Shown here one piece after another: positions 1-6,184 of a DNA stretch of 7,862 nucleotides. Source of the DNA: Bacillota bacterium. Lineage in GTDB: Bacteria > Bacillota > Clostridia > Peptostreptococcales > Anaerovoracaceae. The stretch's first letter is position 1. Every line of letters begins with the position of its first letter. The notes beneath the pieces are model-generated. The model was not told where the DNA came from. It did no database searches and saw nothing but the letters and a program-made list of their open reading frames with translations. The position numbers and the translations under genes are program-made. The DNA is taken from positions 1-7,862 of the forward strand of contig JAQSXD010000173.1 of the NCBI GenBank assembly GCA_029266295.1, read 5' to 3'.

Positions 1-377
1 ATCGGCAGAAAACCAGTTCCCTCATATACCATCTCTTTTCCGTCTCTGTTCAGTCCCTTCATCTTAATATATTCCGGACGTTCTACGGTTCCAATATATC
101 CGGGCAGACTCAAGCAGCCTTCATCTTCGCTCTGGGATCCTTCTGTTTCAAGAATCTCAGGATTAATCATCTCAATGAGTTCACCATCTACTTCAGCAAT
201 GAACATTCTCTTCAGAATGCCTACTTGAGGTGCTGCAATGCCCACACCATTCTTCTCTCTCATGGTTTCAATCATGTCGTCAAGAATCATACGGATATGA
301 TCATTGATCTCCGTAACTTCTTTTGCTCTTTTTCTTAAAATTTCGTCGCCTTCCTGTACAATGTTTCTTAATGCCAT
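1..377 (-). CDS. def: peptide deformylase, C-terminus cut by the window edge
   Basis: Cytosolic metalloenzyme that removes the formyl group from the N-terminal methionine of nascent proteins. The 125 visible residues contain motif 1, GVGIAAPQVG (residues 44-53), and motif 2, EGCLS (residues 86-90), whose Cys88 is a metal ligand in this family. The third motif, HExxH, which supplies the two histidine ligands, should lie just beyond position 1: the reading frame breaks off at TGFLP, which in relatives comes shortly before it. The ATG at 377 follows a good AGGAGAGG ribosome binding site about 6 bases upstream. The gene lies 69 bases downstream of priA in the same direction. A priA-def order, often followed by fmt, is common in Bacillota, so fmt is expected outside the window. 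The identity is firm; only completeness cannot be judged. Confidence 0.95.
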   Translation of the reverse strand, partial: MALRNIVQEGDEILRKRAKEVTEINDHIRMILDDMIETMREKNGVGIAAPQVGILKRMFIAEVDGELIEMINPEILETEGSQSEDEGCLSLPGYIGTVERPEYIKMKGLNRDGKEMVYEGTGFLP

Positions 378-410
378 TCAAACCTCTCCTCAATATTACC
401 AATGAAAATC

Positions 411-425
411 GACGGCCTGGCCGTC
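411..425 (-). repeat. short GC-rich hairpin between priA and def
   Basis: GACGGC (411-416) and GCCGTC (420-425) form a perfect 6-bp stem around a 3-base centre. In the minus-strand transcript it sits between the priA stop codon and the def ribosome binding site and is followed by GATTTTC, which is too short a U-run for a convincing terminator. It may be a weak attenuator or an mRNA processing or stability stem that sets def expression relative to priA. The function is inferred; only the inverted repeat is seen. Confidence 0.4.
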
Positions 426-430
426 CACTT

Positions 431-450
431 ATAACCAAGTGTCTTGTTAT
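431..450 (-). repeat. bulged inverted repeat over the priA stop codon
   Basis: ATAACCAAG (431-439) and CTTGTTAT (443-450) are complementary except for one bulged C, with a 3-base loop. The repeat covers the priA stop codon (447-449) and lies directly before the GC-rich hairpin at 411-425, giving two consecutive stems in the priA-def mRNA. No T-run follows, so a terminator is not claimed. Confidence 0.3.
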
Positions 451-2462
451 AAAAAACTATATGGATTTACGTCAACAGAAATGAGATGTTTTGCATTTCT
501 GTTGGTGCTTATTTTCAATCTGATGTTATTCAGCACCTTTGAATAAGCTTTCCGCTTGCCGGGAAAGCATTTGATCAGCAGCTGATAACGGTAAAGTCCT
601 TTTATCTTGTTCATCGGGGCCGCTTGGGGGCCAAGCACATAGCGCCGCTCCTCCTCGCCCACACCCCGAATAAATTCTTCCGCGATCTGTCTGCACAGTT
701 CCAATGCATCTTTTTCCTTCTCCGCAGACAAAACCACCTGAATCAGATCGCTAAAGGGGGGATACCCAAGCTGCCTTCTCAGCATCGACTCGGACTGATA
801 AAAGGCGTCGTAATCATGACCTCTAGCGGCCAGAATTGCATAATGATCCGGATGATAGGTCTGGATCAGAACCCTGCCCTGGCGATCTCCTCTGCCGGCT
901 CGCCCTGCAGCCTGTGTGATCAGCTGAAAGGTTCGCTCTGCAGAACGAAAATCCGGCACATTCAGGGTAATATCAGCAGATATGATTCCAACCAGGCCGA
1001 CATTGGAAAAGTCCAAGCCCTTCGCCACCAGCTGCGTACCAATCAATATATTAGTTTTACCCTTTCTGAAGGAATTTAAAATCTTGTCTATGCTGCCTTT
1101 TTTGGTTGTGGTGTCTAAATCCAGGCGATCGATGTGATCGTCGGGGAAAATTTCCCGGGTCAACTCCTCCACTTTTTCTGTACCAGTCCCGAAATGTTTG
1201 ATGTATTTCCCACCGCAGTCGGGGCAAAGTGTAGGAACCTTCTCACTATGACCGCAGAAGTGGCATACCGCTTCATTTCTGGACTTATGATATGTAAGTG
1301 AAATACCGCATTCCTTGCATTTCATTACGTAGCCGCAGGATCTGCAGGATACAAAGGTTGAGTATCCTCTTCTGTTCAAAAAAAGAATGACCTGCCTTTT
1401 TTCTGCGAGGTTTTTCTTGATCTCCTCATAGAGAGATACACTGAAGATCGAACGATTTCCCTGCTTCAGTTCCTCCCGCATATCGACAATTTCAACATCG
1501 GGAAGAGGCGTGCCATTATATCGCTCTTTGAGCAGAATCTTGTGATATTCTCCCTGTTCCGCTTTATAGGAAGATACCAGTGAAGGGGTTGCGCTCCCAA
1601 GAAGGACCACCGCTTGATTTTTTTTCGCCCGTCTGATCGCGACTTCCACCGCGTCATATTTCGGAGTCATATCAGATTTATAGGTCGTTTCATGCTCTTC
1701 ATCAAGTACGATTGCCCCTATGTTTTCCAGCGGTGCAAAGATTGCGGAACGCGCACCGATGACAATCTTCACCTCACCACGGCGAATTCTCATCCATTCG
1801 TCATATCGCTCTCCCAGAGACAGCTTACTATGAAGAACCGCAATCTGTTCCGTTCCAAATCTTCCGATAAAACGGTCTATGGTCTGAGGCGTCAGGGAGA
1901 TTTCTGGGACCATCATAATTGCAGTTTTCCCTCTCCCGATACAATCCTCAATGACTTTCATATAAATTTCCGTCTTTCCGCTTCCGGTCACACCGTGAAT
2001 CAGAAAGACTCTATGTTCCCCTGCTGCAATAACAGGCCGGATTGATTCCACTGCATTCTTTTGCTCCGGAGTCAGTGCTTTCCCTCCTGACGCTTCCCCC
2101 GTCGCATCCTTGTAAGGCGTCCTTATCTTCCCTCTTTTCGAAGAGGTTCCTGCCGGGGTAAAGCACTTGATGGCATCAATATACCTGCAAAGGTACTGTC
2201 GTTTCATCCAGATACATGTAGCAACCGCCTCTTCGCTTAAAGAAATCTCCGGGTCAACGGCATCAACCGCTTTGAGGCCTTTGATCTCTTCCGTCAGCTG
2301 ATCCGCAGTTTGAATGACATAGGCCTCTTTAATACGATTCCCCATGGCAAATGGGACGGTAACCTTACTGCCCACCCTTACATTGTCATCTCCACAGCTG
2401 TAAGTATACAAATTGTCCGTATGATCCGTATTATTGTCGATTACTACATTAACATATTTCAT
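447..2462 (-). CDS. priA: primosomal protein N' (replication restart helicase PriA)
   Basis: DNA helicase that recognises stalled forks and starts replisome reloading. In the 671-residue product, the N-terminal 3'-end-binding domain (about 1-105) is followed by the helicase core: Walker A GVTGSGKT (157-164), DEEH box (254-257), SATPS (290-294), GTQLVAKGLDF (475-485) and QAAGRAGR (517-524). Eight cysteines in four pairs (C373/376, C382/385, C400/403, C413/416) form the two zinc sites inserted in lobe 2, as in the family. Only about 24 residues separate the N-terminal domain (ending near CFTPAG) from the core (starting LTPEQ), where relatives carry a winged-helix domain, and the protein is shorter than the usual 700-830 residues. 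The ATG at 2462 was chosen because MKYVNVVID resembles family N-termini and a weak AAAGAG site precedes it. An in-frame TTG at 2477 would add five residues. The gene starts 19 bases after asnA ends, so the two are probably cotranscribed. Confidence 0.97.
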   Translation of the reverse strand: MKYVNVVIDNNTDHTDNLYTYSCGDDNVRVGSKVTVPFAMGNRIKEAYVIQTADQLTEEIKGLKAVDAVDPEISLSEEAVATCIWMKRQYLCRYIDAIKCFTPAGTSSKRGKIRTPYKDATGEASGGKALTPEQKNAVESIRPVIAAGEHRVFLIHGVTGSGKTEIYMKVIEDCIGRGKTAIMMVPEISLTPQTIDRFIGRFGTEQIAVLHSKLSLGERYDEWMRIRRGEVKIVIGARSAIFAPLENIGAIVLDEEHETTYKSDMTPKYDAVEVAIRRAKKNQAVVLLGSATPSLVSSYKAEQGEYHKILLKERYNGTPLPDVEIVDMREELKQGNRSIFSVSLYEEIKKNLAEKRQVILFLNRRGYSTFVSCRSCGYVMKCKECGISLTYHKSRNEAVCHFCGHSEKVPTLCPDCGGKYIKHFGTGTEKVEELTREIFPDDHIDRLDLDTTTKKGSIDKILNSFRKGKTNILIGTQLVAKGLDFSNVGLVGIISADITLNVPDFRSAERTFQLITQAAGRAGRGDRQGRVLIQTYHPDHYAILAARGHDYDAFYQSESMLRRQLGYPPFSDLIQVVLSAEKEKDALELCRQIAEEFIRGVGEEERRYVLGPQAAPMNKIKGLYRYQLLIKCFPGKRKAYSKVLNNIRLKISTNRNAKHLISVDVNPYSFL

Positions 2463-2481
2463 TTTTTCTCTTTTCAAATCA

Positions 2482-3495
2482 TTATAATAAGAAGATATTA
2501 TTTGCCTTGCATTCTTCTATCATATCTTCCGGCCAGACAGAAACCTGAACCTCACCGATATGGGCTTTCCGAAGGAAGAACATGCACAGTCTTGACTGTC
2601 CGATTCCGCCGCCGATACTGTAAGGAAGCTCCTTATTGAGAATCGCTTTATGAAATGGCAGTTCTGTCCTATTTTCAGCATCAGCAAGCTTAAGCTGCTT
2701 CAACATGGAAGTTTCATCAACACGGATTCCCATGGAAGAAATCTCATAGGCGATGCCAAGAACGTCGTTCCACAATACGATATCTCCGTTCAGTTCCCAG
2801 TCATCATAGTCAGGAGCTCTTCCGTCATGAGGCTCGCCGGATTTCAATCTACCGCCGATCTTCATGATGAATACCGCTCTCTTTTCTTCCGCGATCTTAT
2901 CTTCTCTCTGTTTTGGAGTCAGCTCAGGATAAAGATCTTCCAATTCCTGTGTGGTAATAAAAAAGATTTCATTGGGCAGCTCCGTCTGGATATCCCTGTA
3001 AATTCTGTTGACATAATCGCCCAGATTCTTCATTGCGTTATATATGGTGATCACAGTTTCCTTGAGATACTCTTCGCTTCGATCGGACTGGCGGATGGAT
3101 TTTTCCCAGTCCCACTGATCCACATAGATGGAATGCAGGTTATCCGCTTCCTCATCCCTGCGAATCGCATTCATATCGGTATAGATGCCCTTACCTGGCT
3201 CGATTTCATATTTCCCCAGTGCCATCCTCTTCCATTTTGCCAGGGATTGAACGATTTCAACAGTTCTTTCATCCTGTCCCTTTAAGGTAAAGGCTACAGG
3301 CCGTTCTACACCATTGAGGTTATCATTTAACCCGCTTTCAGGCGTGACGAACAAGGGTGCTGAAACTCTTCTTAAGTTTAGCCCGTACGCCAATTCCTGC
3401 TGAAAGAAATCTTTAATTTTTTTGATCGCTCTTTGGCTCTCCATAAGATCGATCACTGTGGAATAGCCCTCTGGTATTATGAGTCCTCTTGACAT
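2482..3495 (-). CDS. asnA: aspartate-ammonia ligase (ammonia-dependent asparagine synthetase)
   Basis: Makes asparagine from aspartate, ammonia and ATP, giving AMP and pyrophosphate, through a class II aminoacyl-tRNA-synthetase-like fold in the cytosol. The 337 residues match the usual ~330-residue length. Recognisable AsnA blocks are the N-terminal RVSAPLFVTPESGLND (43-58), the central TDMNAIRRDEE (106-116) running into HSIYVDQWDWEK (121-132), and the C-terminal GGGIGQSR motif (295-302), which corresponds to class II motif 3 with its ATP-binding arginine. The ATG at 3495 has a strong GGAGG about 9 bases upstream across an A-rich spacer. The gene lies 99 bases after queH and 19 bases before priA, all in one direction. 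The 99-base leader is too short for a T-box and none is visible. Nothing suggests that the gene is broken. Confidence 0.97.
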   Translation of the reverse strand: MSRGLIIPEGYSTVIDLMESQRAIKKIKDFFQQELAYGLNLRRVSAPLFVTPESGLNDNLNGVERPVAFTLKGQDERTVEIVQSLAKWKRMALGKYEIEPGKGIYTDMNAIRRDEEADNLHSIYVDQWDWEKSIRQSDRSEEYLKETVITIYNAMKNLGDYVNRIYRDIQTELPNEIFFITTQELEDLYPELTPKQREDKIAEEKRAVFIMKIGGRLKSGEPHDGRAPDYDDWELNGDIVLWNDVLGIAYEISSMGIRVDETSMLKQLKLADAENRTELPFHKAILNKELPYSIGGGIGQSRLCMFFLRKAHIGEVQVSVWPEDMIEECKANNIFLL

Positions 3496-3594
3496 GTTTT
3501 TTTTCCTCCAATTATTATCACATTATTATTACATTGTATATTTCTTTTCATACATGTTCTTTATGACTATGCTGCAACTGTCACTGGTAATACT

Positions 3595-4251
3595 CTATTT
3601 CGCATAGCTGCAGCCGCAAAACCGCTGCCGGTACAGACCGTATTCCTTTGATAGTTCAATAGAACGCTGATACCCGCCCTGCTTCTTAAAATCCTCCCCA
3701 AGAAAGGAGAGGCCATACCGCATCCCCAGCTGCATTCCAAGCTTATGAATCAACTCAAAATTCTTGTGCGGGCTGACGGACAGAGTCGTACTAAAGGTGT
3801 CAAAGCCGCTCATCTTTGCGGTCTCAGCAGTCTTTTCAAGACGCAGCTGAAAGCAAGAAGTGCAGCGTCTTCCGCCTTCTGGCTCCTCTTCCATCCCTTT
3901 AACCGCCTGCTCAAACAACTCCGGCTCAAACGGGCCTTCCAGATAAGCAATCCTGTCTCTGGCGTCGATCCGGTCATTGTACTTCTCTATAAAATCAAGT
4001 TGTGCCCCTCTTCTTTTTTCATATTCCTCTTGGTCATTTATATTGGGATTGTAGAAGAAAATTGTAATATCAAACCGCCCGGTGAGTCGTTCCACTACCG
4101 CGGTACTGCATGGCCCGCAGCAGCTGTGAAGAAGCAGTTTATGTCTGCTCCTTCGGACTTCATTCAATTGATCCAGTCTGATAAACGGGCTGCTCTGAGT
4201 GATCTCTTCCAGACCCTCATACCTGCAGTCCTTTTCTTTTGTCGTTTTCAT
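3595..4251 (-). CDS. queH: epoxyqueuosine reductase QueH
   Basis: Catalyses the last step of queuosine synthesis in tRNA, reducing epoxyqueuosine at wobble position 34; it is a non-homologous replacement for the cobalamin enzyme QueG. The 218-residue product (former DUF208) shows the N-terminal HSCCGPCS block (42-49, Cys44, Cys45, Cys48), the RRCTSCF block (Cys130, Cys133) and the C-terminal YRQRFCGCSY block (Cys212, Cys214). In the family the CC pair and the CxxC pair hold a [4Fe-4S] cluster. FFYNPNI (66-72) and the TTLSVSPHKN block (155-164) also fit. Residues 1-35 are a short charged N-terminal extension. The ATG at 4251 has GAGGAAG about 10 bases upstream. Two extended -10 promoter cores lie upstream in the divergent region. 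No other queuosine gene is in the window, and no preQ1 riboswitch consensus was recognised in the leader. Confidence 0.95.
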   Translation of the reverse strand: MKTTKEKDCRYEGLEEITQSSPFIRLDQLNEVRRSRHKLLLHSCCGPCSTAVVERLTGRFDITIFFYNPNINDQEEYEKRRGAQLDFIEKYNDRIDARDRIAYLEGPFEPELFEQAVKGMEEEPEGGRRCTSCFQLRLEKTAETAKMSGFDTFSTTLSVSPHKNFELIHKLGMQLGMRYGLSFLGEDFKKQGGYQRSIELSKEYGLYRQRFCGCSYAK

Positions 4252-4275
4252 TTTTTATAATCTTCCTCAATTTCA

Positions 4276-4304
4276 TTCACTTTTCTGCAGATTTACGGTA
4301 TTAT
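4276..4304 (+). promoter_or_regulatory. candidate promoter for the radical SAM gene
   Basis: TTCACT (4276-4281, 4 of 6 to the sigma-A -35) is followed after 17 bases by TATTAT (4299-4304, 5 of 6 to the -10). A start near 4311 would give a leader of about 216 bases that contains the inverted repeats at 4351-4380, 4406-4439 and 4450-4477. The AT-rich setting makes chance matches likely, so confidence is low. Confidence 0.3.
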
Positions 4305-4311
4305 TATACCA
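4303..4311 (-). promoter_or_regulatory. proximal extended -10 promoter core for queH
   Basis: On the minus strand this is TGGTATAAT, a perfect -10 hexamer with an upstream TG. At 17-bp spacing the -35 position (4326-4331) reads TAAAAA, a poor match, as extended -10 promoters tolerate. Initiation near 4296 would leave a leader of about 45 bases before queH. The core overlaps the left arm of the palindrome at 4306-4337. Confidence 0.55.
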
Positions 4312-4337
4312 TAATAAATCATGATTTTTTATGGTAT
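4306..4337. repeat. 32-bp near-perfect palindrome over the queH promoter
   Basis: The outer arms ATACCATAA (4306-4314) and TTATGGTAT (4329-4337) are exactly complementary. Inside them AAATCATGATTT (4316-4327) is a perfect 12-bp palindrome. The only break is a T/T pair at 4315/4328. No T-run follows on either strand, so it is not an intrinsic terminator. It spans the -10 to -35 region of the proximal queH promoter and begins just after the candidate plus-strand promoter, as expected of an operator for a dimeric regulator; a cruciform or RNA hairpin is the alternative. Confidence 0.6.
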
Positions 4338-4350
4338 CGGCCATCTGCGT

Positions 4351-4390
4351 TTTCGGTCCTGCTCGCTTTCAAAACCGAAATTCTCGCAGG
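4351..4390. other. interleaved complementary segments, candidate structured RNA
   Basis: TTTCGGT (4351-4357) is complementary to ACCGAAA (4374-4380), and CCTGC (4358-4362) is complementary to GCAGG (4386-4390). The two pairings cross, so they form either an H-type pseudoknot or two mutually exclusive hairpins. The zero-base linker between 4357 and 4358 strains a classical pseudoknot and makes alternative stems more plausible. It would be transcribed in the long queH leader (minus strand) and in the radical SAM leader (plus strand). No known riboswitch class was recognised. Confidence 0.3.
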
Positions 4391-4405
4391 GCACTCAATC
4401 CGTAC

Positions 4406-4439
4406 AATAATCGCAGGTACAAGATTTCTGCGATTATTA
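4406..4439. repeat. 10-bp inverted repeat in the divergent intergenic region
   Basis: AATAATCGCA (4406-4415) and TGCGATTATT (4430-4439) are exact reverse complements around a 14-base spacer. In minus-strand RNA the pairing would extend further after a G-U pair at 4405/4440. The right arm overlaps the distal queH promoter core. Function unknown. Confidence 0.5.
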
Positions 4440-4464
4440 TACCATATTATTGGATTGCTGCAAA
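4436..4464 (-). promoter_or_regulatory. distal promoter for queH
   Basis: On the minus strand the -35 is TTTGCA (4459-4464, 4 of 6), followed after 17 bp by TATAAT (4436-4441, 6 of 6) with an extended TG (TGGTATAAT, 4436-4444). It is the best promoter match in the region. Initiation near 4429 would give queH a leader of about 178 bases, which includes the interleaved segments at 4351-4390 and the palindrome at 4306-4337. Its core lies in the second copy of the 14-base sequence ATTATTATACCATA (4300-4313 and 4433-4446). Confidence 0.6.
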
Positions 4465-4477
4465 TATCGCAATCCAA
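4450..4477. repeat. 9-bp inverted repeat upstream of the radical SAM gene
   Basis: TTGGATTGC (4450-4458) and GCAATCCAA (4469-4477) are exact reverse complements around 10 bases. It lies 50 bases before the radical SAM start codon. In plus-strand mRNA it would be a hairpin in the 5' leader; as DNA it covers the -35 region of the distal queH promoter (4459-4464) and could be an operator. It is followed by AAAAG on the plus strand, so it is not a terminator. Confidence 0.5.
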
Positions 4478-4526
4478 AAGCCAACGGGTTTTAATCTTGA
4501 ATAATCTCGAAAAGAGACACATTGAA

Positions 4527-5441
4527 ATGAATACCATATACAACGACCAATATTTTAATTCCATCGGCAGCTATTTAAAGCATCAATTTGGATGCAAAGT
4601 GATCAAGCTTTCTCTGGATGCCGGATTTACCTGCCCCAACAGAGACGGCACAAAAGGTGTGGGAGGCTGCATTTTTTGTTCTGCAGACGGTTCTGGTGAT
4701 TTTGCCAGTGATATTCCCGGACAGATCAAGCTTCTGTCAAACAAATGGCCTTCCGGCAAATATATTGCCTATTTTCAAAGCCATACAAACACCTATGCCC
4801 CAATCGAGGTTCTGCGTGAAAAATATGAACAGGCTCTCGCTTATCCCGATGTCATCGGGATTGCCATTGCGACAAGACCCGATTGTCTTTCGCCGGAAGT
4901 TTTGGAACTTCTAACCGAACTGAACAAAAGGACGTTTCTTTGGGTCGAACTGGGACTTCAGACCATTCATGAGAATACTGCGGAGCTGATCAATCGCTGC
5001 TACCCATTATCCGTGTTTGATGAAGCGGTAAAGGAGCTGGAAAAGCGTAATATTAAGACAGTGGTGCACTTAATTCTCGGACTGCCTGGAGAGTCCAGAG
5101 ACGATATGCTAAACTCCCTCCGCTATGTTTGCTGCAAAAATGTCTTCGGCATCAAGCTGCATTTAATGAATGTGCTGAAAGATACACGCCTCGCTGAATT
5201 TTATCCGGATCGGATACACATCCCCCAAAAAGAAGAATACATCAACCTTGTGGTTGATGCGCTTGAAATCGTTCCTCCGGAGATAACGATTCATAGAGTG
5301 ACGGCAGATGCGCCGCGTCACCTTCTGCTTGCGCCAGAATGGGGATATGAAAAGCGATCCATTCTCAACGGAATCCAAAAGGAATTCAGACGCAGAAACA
5401 GCTATCAGGGAAAAGGCTTGGTAGGTCTGGAAGAAAACTGA
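4527..5441 (+). CDS. TIGR01212/YhcC-family radical SAM protein
   Basis: Radical S-adenosylmethionine protein of the YhcC type, whose reaction is not established. The 304-residue product matches the ~300-310-residue family length. The iron-sulfur cysteines are Cys36, Cys48 and Cys51 in TCPNRDGTKGVGGCIFC, a CX11CX2C spacing characteristic of this family. Further family blocks are IAIATRPDCL (112-121), ELGLQTIHENT (141-151), HLILGLPGE (181-189), GIKLHLMNVLKDT (208-220) and ITIHRVTADAP (253-263). ATG 4527 was chosen because the product then begins MNTIYNDQYFNSIG like its relatives; the only ribosome-binding-like sequence is a weak AAAGAG. The frame stays open upstream to 4239, but that stretch is the repeat-rich intergenic DNA and encodes nothing family-like. 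An in-frame TTG at 4497 is a less likely start. The gene is divergent from queH and converges on tdk, so it is probably monocistronic. Confidence 0.93.
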   Translation: MNTIYNDQYFNSIGSYLKHQFGCKVIKLSLDAGFTCPNRDGTKGVGGCIFCSADGSGDFASDIPGQIKLLSNKWPSGKYIAYFQSHTNTYAPIEVLREKYEQALAYPDVIGIAIATRPDCLSPEVLELLTELNKRTFLWVELGLQTIHENTAELINRCYPLSVFDEAVKELEKRNIKTVVHLILGLPGESRDDMLNSLRYVCCKNVFGIKLHLMNVLKDTRLAEFYPDRIHIPQKEEYINLVVDALEIVPPEITIHRVTADAPRHLLLAPEWGYEKRSILNGIQKEFRRRNSYQGKGLVGLEEN

Positions 5442-5489
5442 TACCTGATTAAAATAGTTTAGGAAGTGCGCCTGGAATGAATCAGGTAT
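5441..5489. repeat. 10-bp inverted repeat just after the radical SAM gene
   Basis: ATACCTGATT (5441-5450) and AATCAGGTAT (5480-5489) are exact reverse complements around 29 bases, starting at the last base of the radical SAM stop codon. Together with the stronger hairpin at 5494-5523 it gives two consecutive stems in the 3' untranslated region. Function uncertain. Confidence 0.45.
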
Positions 5490-5493
5490 TTCC

Positions 5494-5530
5494 CTAAGGA
5501 AGCACTGTTCAGTGCTTCCTTAGCTATTTC
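5494..5530. terminator. hairpin terminator between convergent genes
   Basis: CTAAGGAAGCACTG (5494-5507) and CAGTGCTTCCTTAG (5510-5523) form a perfect 14-bp stem around two bases. On the plus strand it is followed by CTATTTCTT, a modest T-rich tail, so it should end the radical SAM transcript. On the minus strand it lies 23 bases past the tdk stop codon and lacks a T-run after the stem, so it could protect the tdk 3' end or stop transcription less efficiently. Confidence 0.75.
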
Positions 5531-5546
5531 TTAAAAAAGGTGCTTT

Positions 5547-6125
5547 TTATTCTCCCAATCGCCCGTCATTATAATGCTTTCTGCAAAGGGAAATATACAT
5601 GTCGTTACCGCCAACAACAATTTGTTCTCCGGTCTTTACAAATTTCCCGTCCACCACTCTGGCAACCATTGTAGCCTTTCTCCCACACCAGCAGATCGTC
5701 TTGATCTCTTCTATTTTATCCGCATAAATCAGCATATAATAAGAGCCTTCAAATAGCTCATTCTTAAAATCGTTTTTTAATCCGTAGGCCAGCACAGGAA
5801 CATCGCAGCTGTCAACGATCTCAACAAGCTCCTGAACGTGGTGCTTTTTCAGAAACTGGCACTCATCCACAAGAACACAGTCAATGCCATGACGCTTGTT
5901 TTCCTTCATAAACAATTCTAGAACATTGGTTTCCTCGTTGATTGTAATTGCCTCTCTTGTGATTCCGATCCTGGAAGCAACGACCCCAACTCCGAATCTG
6001 TCATCAATACTGGGCGTCAGAACCAGTACCCTCTTCCCCCGCTCTTCGTAGTTATATGCTACTTTGATCAGTTCAATGGACTTTCCTGCATTCATGGTGC
6101 TATATCTGTAATATAATTGTGCCAC
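5547..6125 (-). CDS. tdk: thymidine kinase (type II)
   Basis: Cytosolic salvage enzyme that phosphorylates thymidine to dTMP with ATP. The 192-residue product has the N-terminal P-loop in the enterobacterial-like form STMNAGKS (9-16) rather than the PMFSGKT-like form usual in Bacillota. The Walker B/catalytic block is VDECQFL (86-92), with Glu88 the expected general base. The zinc site is Cys145, Cys147, Cys181 and His184, in CWC and CRKH. The GEQIVVGGND stretch (166-175) is the thymidine-binding lasso region. The start is a GTG at 6125, supported by AGGAGG seven bases upstream and by the MAQLYYRYS N-terminus. A good promoter lies upstream and a hairpin follows, so it is probably monocistronic. 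Length and motifs are complete. Confidence 0.96.
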   Translation of the reverse strand: MAQLYYRYSTMNAGKSIELIKVAYNYEERGKRVLVLTPSIDDRFGVGVVASRIGITREAITINEETNVLELFMKENKRHGIDCVLVDECQFLKKHHVQELVEIVDSCDVPVLAYGLKNDFKNELFEGSYYMLIYADKIEEIKTICWCGRKATMVARVVDGKFVKTGEQIVVGGNDMYISLCRKHYNDGRLGE

Positions 6126-6155
6126 TTCAGTTCCTCCTTACGTTCGTGTACTTCT

Positions 6156-6184
6156 ATTTTAAAGGAATGGTGCGTTAAAATCAA
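6156..6184 (-). promoter_or_regulatory. promoter for tdk
   Basis: On the minus strand TTGATT (6179-6184, 4 of 6) is followed by exactly 17 bp and TAAAAT (6156-6161, 5 of 6). It points at tdk and predicts a leader of about 25 bases holding the AGGAGG site. Confidence 0.65.

Noticed and set aside
624..1079. 151-codon plus-strand frame inside priA, and similar opposite-strand frames inside asnA and queH
   Set aside because: They lie wholly opposite well-identified genes, lack recognisable domains and are explained as antisense shadows of those coding regions.
2463..2477. TTG start at 2477 for priA, adding five residues
   Set aside because: ATG 2462 matches the family N-terminus and follows an AAAGAG sequence at a workable distance, while the TTG has no ribosome-binding-like sequence at proper spacing. 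It remains possible.
3496..3594. T-box or other tRNA-sensing leader before asnA
   Set aside because: The gap is 99 bases, too short for a T-box, and shows no specifier loop, T-box sequence or terminator/antiterminator pair.
4252..4430. preQ1 riboswitch controlling queH
   Set aside because: A preQ1 aptamer would make biological sense upstream of a queuosine gene, but neither the short class I hairpin with an A-rich tail nor the class II or III consensus could be recognised in the leader.
4239..4526. 96-codon N-terminal extension of the radical SAM reading frame
   Set aside because: The family begins at the MNTIYNDQYF-type N-terminus encoded from 4527. The extension translates the repeat-rich intergenic DNA and the queH promoters and start, and resembles no known domain.
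4319..4564. 81-codon minus-strand frame across the divergent intergenic region
   Set aside because: It overlaps the start of the radical SAM gene and the inverted repeats, and carries no recognisable domain.
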